Below are positions 45,401 to 58,800 of a stretch of DNA of 64,000 nt, piece by piece. How positions within the stretch are numbered: the stretch's first letter is position 1; each line of letters begins with the position of its first letter. The stretch is from Microglena sp. YARC (taxonomy: Eukaryota > Chlorophyta > Chlorophyceae > Chlamydomonadales > Chlamydomonadaceae): the NCBI GenBank assembly GCA_022414725.1, contig JAJSRW010000056.1, positions 1 through 64,000 of the forward strand. The letters are read 5' to 3'. The position numbers and the translations under genes were made by a program. The notes under the pieces were generated by a model. It was not told where the DNA came from. It searched no databases and saw only the letters and a list, made by a program, of their open reading frames with translations.

Positions 45401-48400
45401 TGGCCACCTTGTCCTTCATGGCTTTCCGTGGTGCAGCAGAGCAGGAAGGGGGAGGATGTGGTGTGGATGGGACAGGAGGGGATAGGGGGGGGGAGGGGGG
45501 GGGGGGGGGGGGGGGGGGGGGTCCTTCATGGATTTGTGTGATGCACGGCAGAGCAGGAATGGGGATGGGGTGGGATGGGGCAGGAGGGGATAGGGGGTGG
45601 GGGGTGAGGGTCCTTCATGTTTTTTCTTGGGTGCACAGCAGAGCAGGAAGGGGGAGGATGTGGTGCGGTGGGGATGGGACAGGAGGGATAGGGGGGGGGG
45701 GGGGGGGATGGGGTCCTTCATGGCTTTCTGTGGTGCACGGCAGAGCAGGAAGGGGGAGGGTGTGGTGTAGTGGGGATGGGGCAGGAGGGGATAGGGGGGG
45801 GGGGGGGCTTCATGGCTTTCTGCAGATTGAGTGAGTGAGTGAGTAAGTGAGTGAATGAGTGAGTGAGTGGGTGGGTGAGTGAGTGAGTAAGTGAGTGAAT
45901 GAGTGAGTGGGTGAGTGGGTGGGTGAGTGGGTGGGTGGGTGAGTGAGTGATTGATTGAGTGAGTGAGTAAGTGAGTGAATGAGTGAGTGGGTGGGTGGGT
46001 GGGTGGGTGAGTGAGTGAGTGAGTGGGTGGGTGGGTGAGTGATTGAGTGAGTGAGTGAGTGAGTGACCCCACCTCACCCCTGCACCCACCTCACCCCTGC
46101 CCACTTCACCTACCACATCTCACCCTTGCACCCACCCCACCTCACCCCTGCACCCACCCACCCCCTGCCCACCTGTACAGTTCGAATCAAGACCTTGAAT
46201 GCATCTTTCTGCCCCTGGATCTCATTGCGCGTGAGCAAGTCCATGATGTAGGTCATGGCTCTTTCCCTAAACTGCCACTTCTTAGAGTAGGTGCAACAGA
46301 CGCAGAACTTAGCTTCACCGGCACCCACCCTACCTCCCCCCTGCCCACCTGCACCTACCCCACCCCACCCCTGCACACCTGCACCCACCCCACCCCTGCA
46401 CACCTGCACCCACCCCATCTCACCCCTGCCCACCTTCACCTACCACATCTCACCCTTGCACCCACCCCACATCCGCACCCACCCCTGCCCACCTGCACAG
46501 TTCGGATCAAGACCTTGAATGCATCTTTCTGCCCCTGGATCTCGTTCCGCGTGAGCAAGTCCATGATATACGTCATTGCTCCTTCCCTCAACTGCCAGTT
46601 CTTAGAGTAGAAGCAACGTGCACAGTACTCGCCAGCAATGTCCTCAAGAGGCTCAGCCTCCTTAGCAATGTTACCTGCGCGTGTGTGTTTGTATGTGTGT
46701 GTGTTTGTATGTGTGTGTGTTTGTAAGTGTGTATATGTGTGTTTGTATGTGTGTGTATTGGTGTTTGTATTGGTCTATGTGAGTGTATGTGTTGTTAGTG
46801 GTGCTTGTATGTATGCGTTTGTATTGGTGTGTGTATGTGACCACAGTACTGGCCAGCAATATCCTTGAGAGGCTCAACCTCCTTGGCGATGTCGCCTGTG
46901 TGTATTGGTTTGTATTGGTGTGTGTGTTGGTGTGTATTGGTGCGTGTATTGGTGTGTATTGGTGTGTATTGGTGCGTGCATGTGTGTGAATTGGTGTGTA
47001 TTGGTGTGTATTGGTGTGTGCATGTGTGTGTAATGGTGTGTATTGGTGTGTGTATGTGTGTATGGGTGTGTGATGGTGTATATTGGTGTGTGCATGTGTG
47101 TGTATTGGTGTGTGCATGTGTGTATGTGTGTGATGGTGTGTATCGGTGTGTGTATGTGCATATTGGTGTGTGCATGTGTGTGTATGTGTGTGTGTGCGTA
47201 TTGGTGTGTGCATGTTTGTGTATTGGTTTGTACATATGTGTATATTGGTGTGTGTTTGTGTGTGTGTGTTGGTGTGCTTATGTGTGTGTATTGGTGTGTG
47301 TATGTGTGTGTTGGTTTGTGTATGTGTTGTGTGTGTGTGTATGTGTGTGTGTTGGTGTGTGTATTGGTGTGTGTATGTGTGTGTATTGGTGTGTGTATGT
47401 GTGTGTATTGGTGCTTGTATGTGTGTATTGGTGTGTGTACTGGTGTTTTTATATGCATGCGTGTATTGGTGTTTGTGAATGTATGTGTTGTAAGTGGTGC
47501 TTGTAATCCCTTGTATGTGTTAGTATTGGTGTTTGGAAATGTGCACATCAATCAGGGTTTCTTTTCTCAAATCTGAAAGAGGTTTTTTTCTAGTTTAATG
47601 GTTTCAGGCATCCTCCAGGGACAGTGTTTTATAACGTTTTGTTGCTTTTTAGGGCCGTTTAGGGCCAACCTTTTTTAGCGGCAACTTGGGCCAAAACGAT
47701 TCAAAAGTAGCAATCGCTATATATACCAGGGGGGAAATCCTAGATACAAACCCCATTCCCAACCCCATTCCCACTCCCATATCCCCCCCCCCCCCCCCCC
47801 CTCCCCCTCCAGCTGGCTTCAACGGCCACGGCAATAGCGCCCCTCTCCCTCACCTCCCTCCCCCCTCCAGCTGGCTTCAATTGCTATGGCGACCAACCAC
47901 AGTCAACCACATTCAATTCAACCCCATGTCCCCACCCATAACAACCCCATACCCCACCCAATGTCCCCACCCTAACCCAACATGACAAAATGTAGTACCC
48001 TGGTCCAGCCCCACCTGCAAGCCCCATGTCCACACCCATGTCAACCCCATTCCCCACCCCATGTTCCCAACCCAACCCAAAATGACATGTAGAACCCTGG
48101 TCCACCCCCACCTGCAAGCCCCTTGTCACACCCATATAAACCCCATTCCCCACCCCATGTCCACACCCCAACCCAAAATGACACAAGTTCTATGCAGCTT
48201 CGCACGCGAGGCTAAAAAATTGCGGAGAGTTATTGCGAGGGAGCGATAGGTGGCAACAGAAGCGAGTTAGTTACGAGACCGTTGGCTGACGTGTCAGGCT
48301 TCAGCGCGGACAGACAGATGGTCGGATGGATGGTCGGTCAGCCAGCCGGTCGGACGGACAAATGGGTAACCCTGGGGGCTCCCGCCCCCTTGAAGAGGGG

Positions 48401-51400
48401 GCTCCGCCAAAAAATGTAGTACACTGGTCCACCCACACCTGCCAGTGGCTCAGGGCAAGGCAAGTCTGGTGGGAAGCCATGGGGTGGTGCAATATCGCCT
48501 TGGGCTGCAGGCCCCCCAGGAGGGTTGCCAAGGCCCCCACCAGGGTCGTCTTGTCCCGGGGTGTAGCGACCCTTGCCGACAGCAGGTCGCTCATCGTACG
48601 CTTGGGCTTTGCTGCTTTCCATGCCTCCTGCAGCGTAGTCGCCGTACCCGTTGAAACCAGCTGGAAGGGGGAGGGGGGCAGGGGTTAGGGGGGGAGGGGA
48701 GGGAGGTGAGGGGGGGGGGGGGCAACCCTTGCCGACAGCAGGTCGCTCATCATACGCTTGGGCTTTGGTGATTTCCATGCCTCCTGCTGCGTAGTCGCCG
48801 GGAAGGGTGAGGGAGGCGTGGCGAGGAAGGGTGAGGGGGTGAGGGGTGGGGGGTGGGGGTGGGGTGGGGTGAGGTGAGGGAGGCGTGGTGAGGGAGGCAG
48901 GTCACTCAAAGTACGCTTGGGCTTTGCTGCTTTCCATGCCTCCTGCGGCGTAGTTGCCGTAGCCGTTGAAGCCAGTTGGAGGGGGGAGGTGAGGGTCGGG
49001 TGAGGGGGGTGAGGGTGAGGGGGGGATGAGGGTGAGGGATGAGGGTGAGGGAGGCGGGGTGAGGGAGGCAGGTCGCTCAGCGTACACTTGGGCTTTGCTG
49101 CTCTCCATGCCTCCTGCGGCGTAGTCGCTGTAGCTGTCAAAGCCAGCTGAATGGGAGGGAGGTGAGAGTGAGGGGGTGGGGGGGGTGAGGTGAGGTGAGG
49201 GTCGGTGGGGGGTGTGGGGGGGGGGGAGGGGGAGGGTGAGGTGAGGGTAATATGGGAGTGGGAATGTAATTGAATGTGGCTGGCGGAGTAGTCACTGTAG
49301 CCGTTGAAGCCAGCTGGCGTGGTGAGGGAGGTGAGGAGGAGGGAGGAGTGGGGAGAAGGAGAGGGAAGGGAGGAGGGGAGGACAGGGGTGAGGGGGATGA
49401 GGGGGAGGAGGTGAGGGGCGGGTTGTGTTGCCTCCCTTGCTGACAGCAGGTCGCTCATCGTACGCTTGGGCTTTGCTGCTTTCCAAGCCTCCTGTGGCGT
49501 AGTCGCCGTAGCCGGATGGGGAGGGAGGAGGGGGGGGGGGGGGGGGGGGGGAGGACTAGGTGAGGGAGGGAGGGGGAGGGGAGGGGGAGGGAAGGGGGGG
49601 TAGTATATTCAAAAATCCTGCGGCGTGGTCGCCGTAGCCGTTGAATCCAGCTGGAGGGGGGGGAGGGGTTGGTATGGGAGGGGGAATGTGGTTGAATTGA
49701 ATATGGTTGTCTGTGGTTGAATGTGCTTGGCTTAGGACTAGGGTGAGAGGGAGGGAGGGCGAGGAAGGCGGGGTGAGGGGGAGGAAGGGGGGTAGTATAT
49801 TCAAAAATCCTGCGGCGTGGTCGCCGTAGCCGTTGAATCCAGCTGGAGGTAGGGGAGGGGGTTGGTATGGGAGGGGAATGTGGTTGAATTGAATGTGGTT
49901 GTCTGTGGTTGAATGTGCTTGGCGGCGTAGTTGCCGTAGCCGTTGAAGCCAGGTAGAGAGGGGGGGGGGGGCGAGGTGAGGGGGAGGGGGGGGGGGGGGG
50001 GGGTAGTATCTTCAAACATCCTGCGGCGTAGTCGCCGTAGCCGTTGAAGCCAGCTGGAGGGGGGAGACTACGGCTAGGTAACAGGCAGGCAGGCAGGCAG
50101 ACAAACAAGCAAAGAGTCAATTGGGTGAGCATGAGGGGCCCCTTTTTAAATGCCCTGCACCCCCATTATAGGGGGTCCCCTTTTTAAATTATAATAAATG
50201 AAAGTAACTGGAAACCACTTACGTGTAATTTATTAACGCGCGCTTAGTACATGGTAGTGTAGATTAATTAATGATCAATAATGGATCATAAGCAGGTGAA
50301 CATGGGGGCAACATACTATGTTCAAAAACAAGATTCAAAAAACAAGCAAACATTCAAACGGGTGAGCATGGAGGCCACATATTACATTCAAAAACAAAAT
50401 TCAAAACAAGCAAACATTCAAACGGGTGAGCATGGAGGCCACATATTACATTCAAAAACAAAATTCAAAACAAGCAAACATTCAAACGGGTGAGCATGGA
50501 GGCCACATATTACATTCAAAAACAAAATTCAAAACAAGCAAACATTCAAACGGGTGAGCATGGAGGCCACATATTACATTCAAAAACAATATTCAAAACA
50601 AGCAAACATTCAAACGGGTGAGCATGGAGGCCACATATTACATTCAAAAACAAAATTCAAAACAAGCAAACATTCAAACGGGTGAGCATGGAGGCCACAT
50701 ATTACATTCAAAAACAAATTCAAAACAGCAAACATTCAAACGGGTGAGCATGGAGGCCACATATACATTCAAAAACAAAAATTCAAAACAAGCAAACATT
50801 CAAACGTGAGCATGGAGGCCACATATTACATTCAAAAAAACAAAATTCAAAAACAAGCAAAACATTCAAACGGGTGAGCATGGAGGCCACATATTACATT
50901 CAAAAACAAAATTCAAAACAAGCAAACATTCAAACGGGTGAGCATGGAGGCCACATATTACATTCAAAAACAAATTCAAAACAAGCAAACATTCAAACGG
51001 GTGAGCATGGAAGGCCACATTTACATTCAAAACAAAATCAAACGGCTCAAAACAAGCAAACACTCAAACGGTGTGAGCATGAGGCCACATATTACATTCA
51101 AAAACAAAATTCAAAACAAGCAAACATTCAAACGGGTGAGCATGGAGGCCACATATTACATTCAAAAACAAAAATTCAAAACAAGCAACACGTCAAACGG
51201 TGTGAGCATGGAGGCCACATATTACATTCAAAAACAAAATTCAAAACAAGCAAACATTCAAACGGGTGAGCATGGAGGCCACATATTACATTCAAAGACA
51301 AGATTAAAAAACAAGCGAACATTCAAAAGGGTGAGCATGGAGGCCACAAATTACATTCAAAGACAAGATTAAAATACAATATTCAAAAACAAGCAAACAA

Positions 51401-52800
51401 TCAAACAGGTGAGCATGGAGGCCACATATTACATTCAAAGACAAGATTCAAATACAATATTCAAAAGCAAGCAAACATTCAAACGGGCGAACATGGAGGC
51501 CACATATTATATTAAAAAACAATATTCAAAAACAAGCGAACAGTCAAACGGGTGGGCATGGAGGCTTCATATAATATTCAAAAACAAGCATACATTCAAA
51601 CGGGTGGGCATGGAGGCTACATATAATATTCAAAAACAAGCGAACATTCAAACAGGTGGGCATGGAGGCTACATATAATATTTAAAAACAATATTCAAAT
51701 TCAATATTAAAAAACAAGCAAACAATCAAATGGGTGAGCATGGAGGCCACATATTACATTCAAAGGCAATATTCAAAAACAAGCAAACAATCAAACGGGT
51801 GAGCATGGAGGCCACATATTATATTCAAAGACAAGATTCGAATACAATATTCAAAAGCAAGCAAACATTAAACGGCGAACATTAGGGCCACATATTATAT
51901 TCAGATACAATATTCAAAAGCAAGCAAACATTCAAACGGGCAAACATGCAGGCCACATATTATATTAAAAACAATATTCAAAAACAAGCGAGCATTCAAA
52001 CGGGTGGGCATGGAAGCTTCATATAATATTAAAAAACAAAAGAACATTCAAACGGGTGGGCATGGAGGCTACATATTGTATTAAAAAACAAGCGAACATT
52101 TAAACAGGTGGGCATGGAGGCTACATATAATATTCAAAAAAACAAGGCGAGCATTCAAAACGGGAGCGGGCATGGAGGCTACATATTATATTCAAAAACA
52201 AGCGAGCATTCAAACGAGTGGGCATGGAGGCTACATATAATATTCAAAAACAAGCAAACATTCAACGGTGGCGTGGGGAGGCTACATATTATATTCAAAA
52301 ACAAGCGAACATTCAAATGGATGGGCATGGAGGCTACATATAATATTAAAAAACAATATTAAAAAACAAGCGGAAATTCTATCGGGTGAACATGGTGGCC
52401 CATGTCCAAAAAACTACAATTCCCACCTTCGTCCATTGAATTGGCAATCTTGGACCCGCCCATGGGTGGAGCAGCATTGGGGTCCATCCCGTCTAGGTTG
52501 TATTGGCCAGGTGGTGGAGGGGGTCCTGAAGGTGTGGGAGCGACTGACCCTCCTCCATGTCCTTGGGGAGTGGGAGGCACGCCCTGAAGTACGTGGGAGT
52601 GTGGGAGTGGGGTGCAGTTGGCCAGGTGTGGGCTGTGGGGTTTGTGTGAGGGGTGGGGGGTTGAGGTGGGGTGCATGAGGCACGCCCTTAAGTACGTGAT
52701 GTGCGAGAAGGGTTTGCCGTGTGAGTGGGGTGGGGGATGTGGGTTGTGGTGGCGAGGAGATGGTGCAATGCATGCGTGTGTGTGGGGTGTGTGGTGAGGT

Positions 52801-52831
<31 letters not shown>

Positions 52832-55800
52832 GGGGATGGGTGCATGCATGCATGCGTGACCTTGTGTGTGTCAAGGTGTGTGTGGGTGTGTGGGGTGAGT
52901 GTGGGGGGGGGGCTTGGGATTGTCGGGGGGGAGGGGATGGGTGCATGCCTGCATGCATGCGTGTGTGTGTGTGTGTGTGTGTGTGTGAGGGGGGGGGGAT
53001 GGGCTGCATGCATGCGTGGGTGGGTGAGGTGTGTGGGTGTGTGTAGGTGAGTTGCGGTGGGGGATGTGGGTGTTGGGGGGGGCAGGGGATGGGTGCATGC
53101 ATTGCATGCGTGTTGGTTGGGTGTGTGGGGGAGGGGTTGGGAAGGGGGGCATGTGCTGTGAGGTGTGAGTTGGCAATCTTGCCCACCCATTCCCATTCCC
53201 CCCCCCCCTAATTATCACCCCCCCCCCCCCCCCTCTATTAACCCCCAATACACCCTTCTGCCAACCCCCAATCCCCCCCCTTTCAACCCGCAATCCCCCC
53301 CCCCCCCCCCCCCCCCCTCTATTAACCCCAATACACCCCTTTGCCAACCCCCAATACACCCCCCTTATCAACCGCAATTCCCCCCCCCCCTCCCCCCCCC
53401 CCCTCTATCAACCCCAATACACCCCTTTACCAACCCCATCACCCCCACTTATTCAACCCACATTCCCATTACCCCCACCCCTACCCCACACACACCACCA
53501 CCCCTATCAACCCCATACACACCCAATCCACATTCCCACCCCCTTATCTGCCCCCGTACACACCCTTCCACATTCCCACCCCTTTACCTACACCACCCAC
53601 AAGCTTGCCACTACTCACCTTCAGCACTCAGTTAAAGATCTCATCCGGATTCTTCCGGGGCATTTGCTCGGTTCCAGCCGCACTTTCACCCGTTGCCCGG
53701 AGCATGCCACCACTCACCTTCAGGACCCACAAGCTTGCCGCCGCTCACCCACACCCACACCATCCACAAGCTTTCCACTGCTCACCTTCAGCACCCACAC
53801 CACCCACAAGCTTGCCACCACTCACCTTCAGCACACGGTTGAAAATATCATCCGGATTCTTCCGGGGCATTTGCTCAGTTCCAGCCGCACTCTCGCCCGT
53901 TGCTCGGAGCTTATCCATGTCTGCTTTGATCAGTTTGGCTTCGTCATAGTCCTCTCGCTCCACTGCGGCTCGTTTGCGCGCTTCAAGCTGGGCAATCTTT
54001 TGGCCCACCACCTGCGGGTGGATGGATGGATGGTTAAGTGGATGGGTGGGTGGGTGGGTGCAATGAGTGGGCAGGCGGTTCGCCCGGAGCTTATCCATGT
54101 CTGCTTTGATCAGTTTGGCGTCATCATAGTCCTCACGCTCCACCGCTGCTCGTTTGCGCGCTTCAAGCTGCGCAATCTTTGGCCAACCACTGCGAGCGGA
54201 TGATGGATGGATCTGTGAATAGATGGGTGGGTGGGTGGGTGGGTGGGTGGGTGGAATGGGTAGAGAAGCGGCTTGTTTGCACGCCTCAAGTTGCGCAATC
54301 TTTTGGCCCACCACCTGCGGTGAATGATGGATGGAGAGTGGATGGATGGGTGGGTGGGTGGAGTGGAATGGACAGGCCGCTCGTTTGCGCGCCTCGAGCT
54401 GCACAATCTTTTGGCCCACCACCTGCGAGCGGATAGATGGGTGGGAGAGTGTGGGTGGGTAAGCAGATGGAGGAGTGGGTGGATGGTTGGGTGGGTGGGT
54501 AAGTGGATGGATGGGTGAATGTATGGGTGGATGGGTGGATGGAATGGACGGACATGCGGTTTGTTTGCACGCCTCAAGCTGCGCCCACCACCTGCGAGCG
54601 GATGGTTGGGTGGAAGGGTGAGATGAGTGGGTGGGTGGATGGGTGGAATGGATGGACGGACGGCTTGCCAGCGATCGCTACTGGTAGCGGGTAAAAAAGC
54701 TCTGATCCACCTCTTACCCTCACTCTACAATCTGGCAATCTGGCAATCTACTATGTATAATGTACTACTACTAATATAACTAAATAATGTACTACTACTA
54801 ATATTACTAAATAATGTACTACTACTAATATTACTAAATAATGTACTACTACTAACATTACTAAATAATGTAATACTGGTGGTGGAAGAAAAAATCTCTG
54901 ATCCACCTCTTACCTTCAATCTCTCTCTATTGAACATGTGCATTAAAATGTATATAAATGCATTCATGCTAATATGCTTAATTTTCTTCTTCTCTGATCC
55001 ACCTCTTGCCCTCGATCGCTCTATTGAACAAGCGCATTTAAGCTGTATAAATATGCTTTCATGGTAACATGCTTAATTTTTGTTTTTGGCGGAGACCCCT
55101 CTTCAAGGGGGCGGGATCCCCAAGGGTTACCCATGCCCGGCTGTGACCAGCTGTGACCAGATAACTGTCTGTGCCCGGCTGTGACCAGATAACTGTCTGA
55201 CCGAGATGAAGCCTGACACGTCAGTCAACGGTCTCGTAACTAACTCCCTTCCGTTGCCACCTGTCGCTCCGTGGCGAACACTCTCCGCCAAATTTTAGGG
55301 TTGCTTGCGACGCTGCATATAACTTGTTCTCTCTTATCTACCTCCCCTCATATCGCTATATTACAGAACATGCACATTTAAAGCTGTATAGATATCCTTC
55401 CATGCTACTATGGTCAAATTTCCATTTTTTTTTCCTCTCTCTGATCCACCTCTTACTATGCTGGCTTTCTTACCCTCAATCGCTATATACAGAACATGCA
55501 CATTAAAGCTGTATAAATATGCATCCATGCTAATATGCTTAATATTTTTTTTCTTCGCTGAGCCATCTCTTACCCTCAATCGCTCAGTGCTATCACTAAC
55601 AGGCTGGGCCCTCAACCTGCCTCAACTCGCTACTATGCTGGCTTAGTAGAATACAACTCATATTACTACAAAATGTAGCGGACGGTAGCGGAAAATGTAG
55701 CAGAAGGTAGCGGAAAAAAAAGATGTGATCCACCTCTTACCCTCGATGCCAGCTTTCAGCTGCTTCACCTCGGGAGGTAGCGGAAGGTAGCGGAAAATGT

Positions 55801-58800
55801 AGCGGAGGGTAGCGGGGAAAAAAATATCTGATCCACCTCTTACCCTCAATCGCTCTATGCTGGCTTTCAGCCGCTTTGCCTCGGGAGGTAGCGGAAGGTG
55901 GCGGAAAATGTAGCGGAAGGTAGCAGAAAATGTAGCGTAAGGTACCAGAAAAAAGAGATCTGATCCACCTCTTACCCTCAAATCGCTCTATGATGATGGC
56001 TTTTCAAGCGCTTTGCCTCGGGAGGTAGCGGAAGGTAGCAGATAATGTAGCGAAAGGTAGCGGTAAAAAAGAGATATGATCCACCTCTTACCCTCAATCG
56101 CTCTATGATGGCTTTCAAGCGCTTTGCCTCGGGAGGTAGCGGAAGGTAGCAGATAATGTAGCGAAAGGTAGCGGTAAAAAAGAGATATGATCCACCTCTT
56201 ACCCTCAATCGCTCTATGCTGGCTTTCAGCCGCTTAGCCTCGTCATAGTCTTCATTCGCTACCGCCTTGTCTTTCAACACTGCTAGCTCGCGGATTTTGG
56301 CGGCTGTCACCGTATCCACGTGCAGGTCTAGGTTGAGGTCCGCCACGTGGGCAGCAGCTTGGTTGTAGTAGGTGACGTCTTTGGTGATGGGGGGGTGGAG
56401 CTGGAGGTAGCCGCCAGGTGGCATGGCATGCCAGGTAATCTGGACAGGCTCGCCGATGAGGTTGAGGGCGATGAGGCGACCTGGCGAGGATACGGGGGTG
56501 GGGTGTGGTGTGGGGTGGGTGATGGGGGGGTGGAGCTGGAGGTAGCCGCCAGGTGCATGGCGATTGTGCCAGGTCTGGACGGGCACGCCGATGAGGTTGA
56601 GGGCGATGAGGCCGACCTGGATACCATAGGAGGGGGTGGGGGGTGATGGGGGGGGAAGCTGGAGGTAGCCGCCCGGTTGGCATGGCAATGCCAGGCTGGA
56701 CGGGCTTGCCGATGAGGAGAACCTGGGGTGAGATAGAGGGGGGTGGGGGTTGGGGGGGTGATGGGGAGGGGTGAAGCTGGAGGTAGCTGCCCGGTGGCAT
56801 AGCAATGCCAGGCTGGACGGGCTCGCCGATGAGGCCAATCTGGGTGATGATAAAGGGGGGGGGTGTGTGTGTGTGGTGGGGGGGGGGGGGGGCATTTGGG
56901 TGGGGGAGGGGGGTGAAGCTGTGGTGGTAGCCTGCCCGGTGCGTGGCGAAGCCAGGCTGGACAGGCACAACGGATGAGGTCGAAGAGGGCGATGAGCCAA
57001 CCTGGGTGGACAGAGGGGGGTAGGGTGGGGGTGGGGTGGAGAGAATTGGTGTGTTGTGGGGGGGGGGGAGGGGGTGATGAGGGGGTGGAGCTGGAGGTAG
57101 CTGCCCCAGTGTGCATGGCGATGCCAGGCTGGACGGGCTCACCGATGAGGTTGAGGGCGATGAGGCCAACCTGGGGGTAGTGATAGAGGGGGGTGGGGTG
57201 GGGGTGGGGTGGGCATTGGGTGGGGGGATGAAGCTGGAGGTAGCCGCCTCGGTGCGTGGCGAAGCCAGGCTAGACGGGCACACGGATGAGGTTTAGGGCG
57301 ATGAGGCCAACCTGGGAGAGGATAGAGGGGGGTGGGGGTGGAGGGTGGGTGGGTGGAAGAATTGGGTGGGGTGTGGAGAGAATTGGGTGGGTGTGGGTGG
57401 GAGTGGGGTGATGAGGGGGTGGAGCTGGAGGTAGCTGCCGGTGGCATGGCGATGCCAGGCTGGATGGGCTCACTGATGAGGTTGAGGGCGATGAGGCTGA
57501 CCTGGGGTTTCCATAGGAGGGGGGTGGGGGGGGGGGGGAGGGGGGAAGCTGGAGGTACCGCCAGGTGGCATGGCGATGCCAGCTGGCCGGGCTCACCGAT
57601 GAGGTTTGAGGGCGATGAGGCCGACCTGGGTGAGATAAGGGAGTGGGGTGGGGGGGGGGGGGGGGGGGGGGCATTGGATGGGGGGATGAAGCTGGAGGTA
57701 GCCGCCACGGTGGCGTGGCGATGCCAGGCTGGACGGTCTCGCAGATGCGGCCAAACCTGGGGTCTATGAAGGGGATGGGGGGTTGGGGGTGTGCGGGGGG
57801 TGAAGCTGGAGGTAGCCGCCCGGTGGCATGCCGATGCCAGGCTGACCGATAAGGATGAGGGCGATGAGGCCGACCATGGTAGGATAGAAAAGGGGTGGGG
57901 GGGGGGGGGTATGAGGTGTGGTGTGGTGTGGGTGGGTAGGGTGGCTTTGAGGGCAGAATTGGGGTGGGGGTGGGTGAGTGGGGGGGGGGGGGGGATAGGG
58001 GTGGAGGAGGTCGATAAAAGCGTCAGGTTGGAAACTGTGGGTTCCGTGATAGTAGGGGCTTAGTTTAGACCTAAGGTGAGTTGGGGAAAAGGAGCGTTTG
58101 AGTGGTTTCCGTCGCGTGCGTAGTCCAAGCTCAGGCGCAGGAGTGGTTTTTGCGGAAGCAAAAGCAGTAGTATCCTCCTACAGTGCTTCAGATTCGCCGC
58201 CTTTGAAGGTAGAGAAACTTCCCTCCGTGCTGTTGCGCGGATAGTCCAAGCTCAGCACAGTAGTGGGTTCAGTGAAAGCAAAACCAGTAGTAACCTTACA
58301 CAGTGCTCAGATTCGCCGCCGGAAGAGGTAGAGAACTTCCCTCCGTGCTGTTGCGCTGAAGTCCAAGCTCAGGCACAGTAGTGGTTAGTGAAAGCAAAAG
58401 CAGTAGTAACCTTCAACAGTGCTCAGATTTTCCGCCTTGGAAGAGGTAGAGAACTTCCCTTTGTGGTGTTGGGTAGTAGTCCAAGCTCAGGCGCAGAGGG
58501 TCTGCGAAACCAAATAAACCCAACATGGTAGCCATTCTCCAGTATGTACACATGCATGTGAACGGGAGGGTTCCCTAAATCTCATGACTGTGGCAAGGCG
58601 TACAATTTTTTATTTTTGGCGGAGCCCCCTCTTCAAGGGGGCGGGAGTCCCCATGTTTACCCATTTGTCCGTCCGACCGAAACATTTCTTGAAGCCTGAC
58701 ACGTCATCCAATGGTCGCGTGACTAACTCGCTTCGGTCATCTCCATCGTTGCCACCTTTCGTTCCGTTGCCAACGCACTCTGCCAATTTTCCGCGTCGCT

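Noticed and set aside
46671..47576. ~180-225-residue open frames on both strands
   Set aside because: GTGTATTGG satellite; the real exon in the area is 46493-46674 on the minus strand.
50280..52395. CRISPR-like regularly spaced repeats
   Set aside because: Units are contiguous tandem repeats with no unique spacers, in a eukaryotic intron; the same applies to 43285-44595 and 5657-7240.
55978..57283. Minus-strand open frames of ~340 residues as single genes
   Set aside because: They chain one real exon (56203-56480) with its tandem 5' copies and spacers; only the exon is supported.
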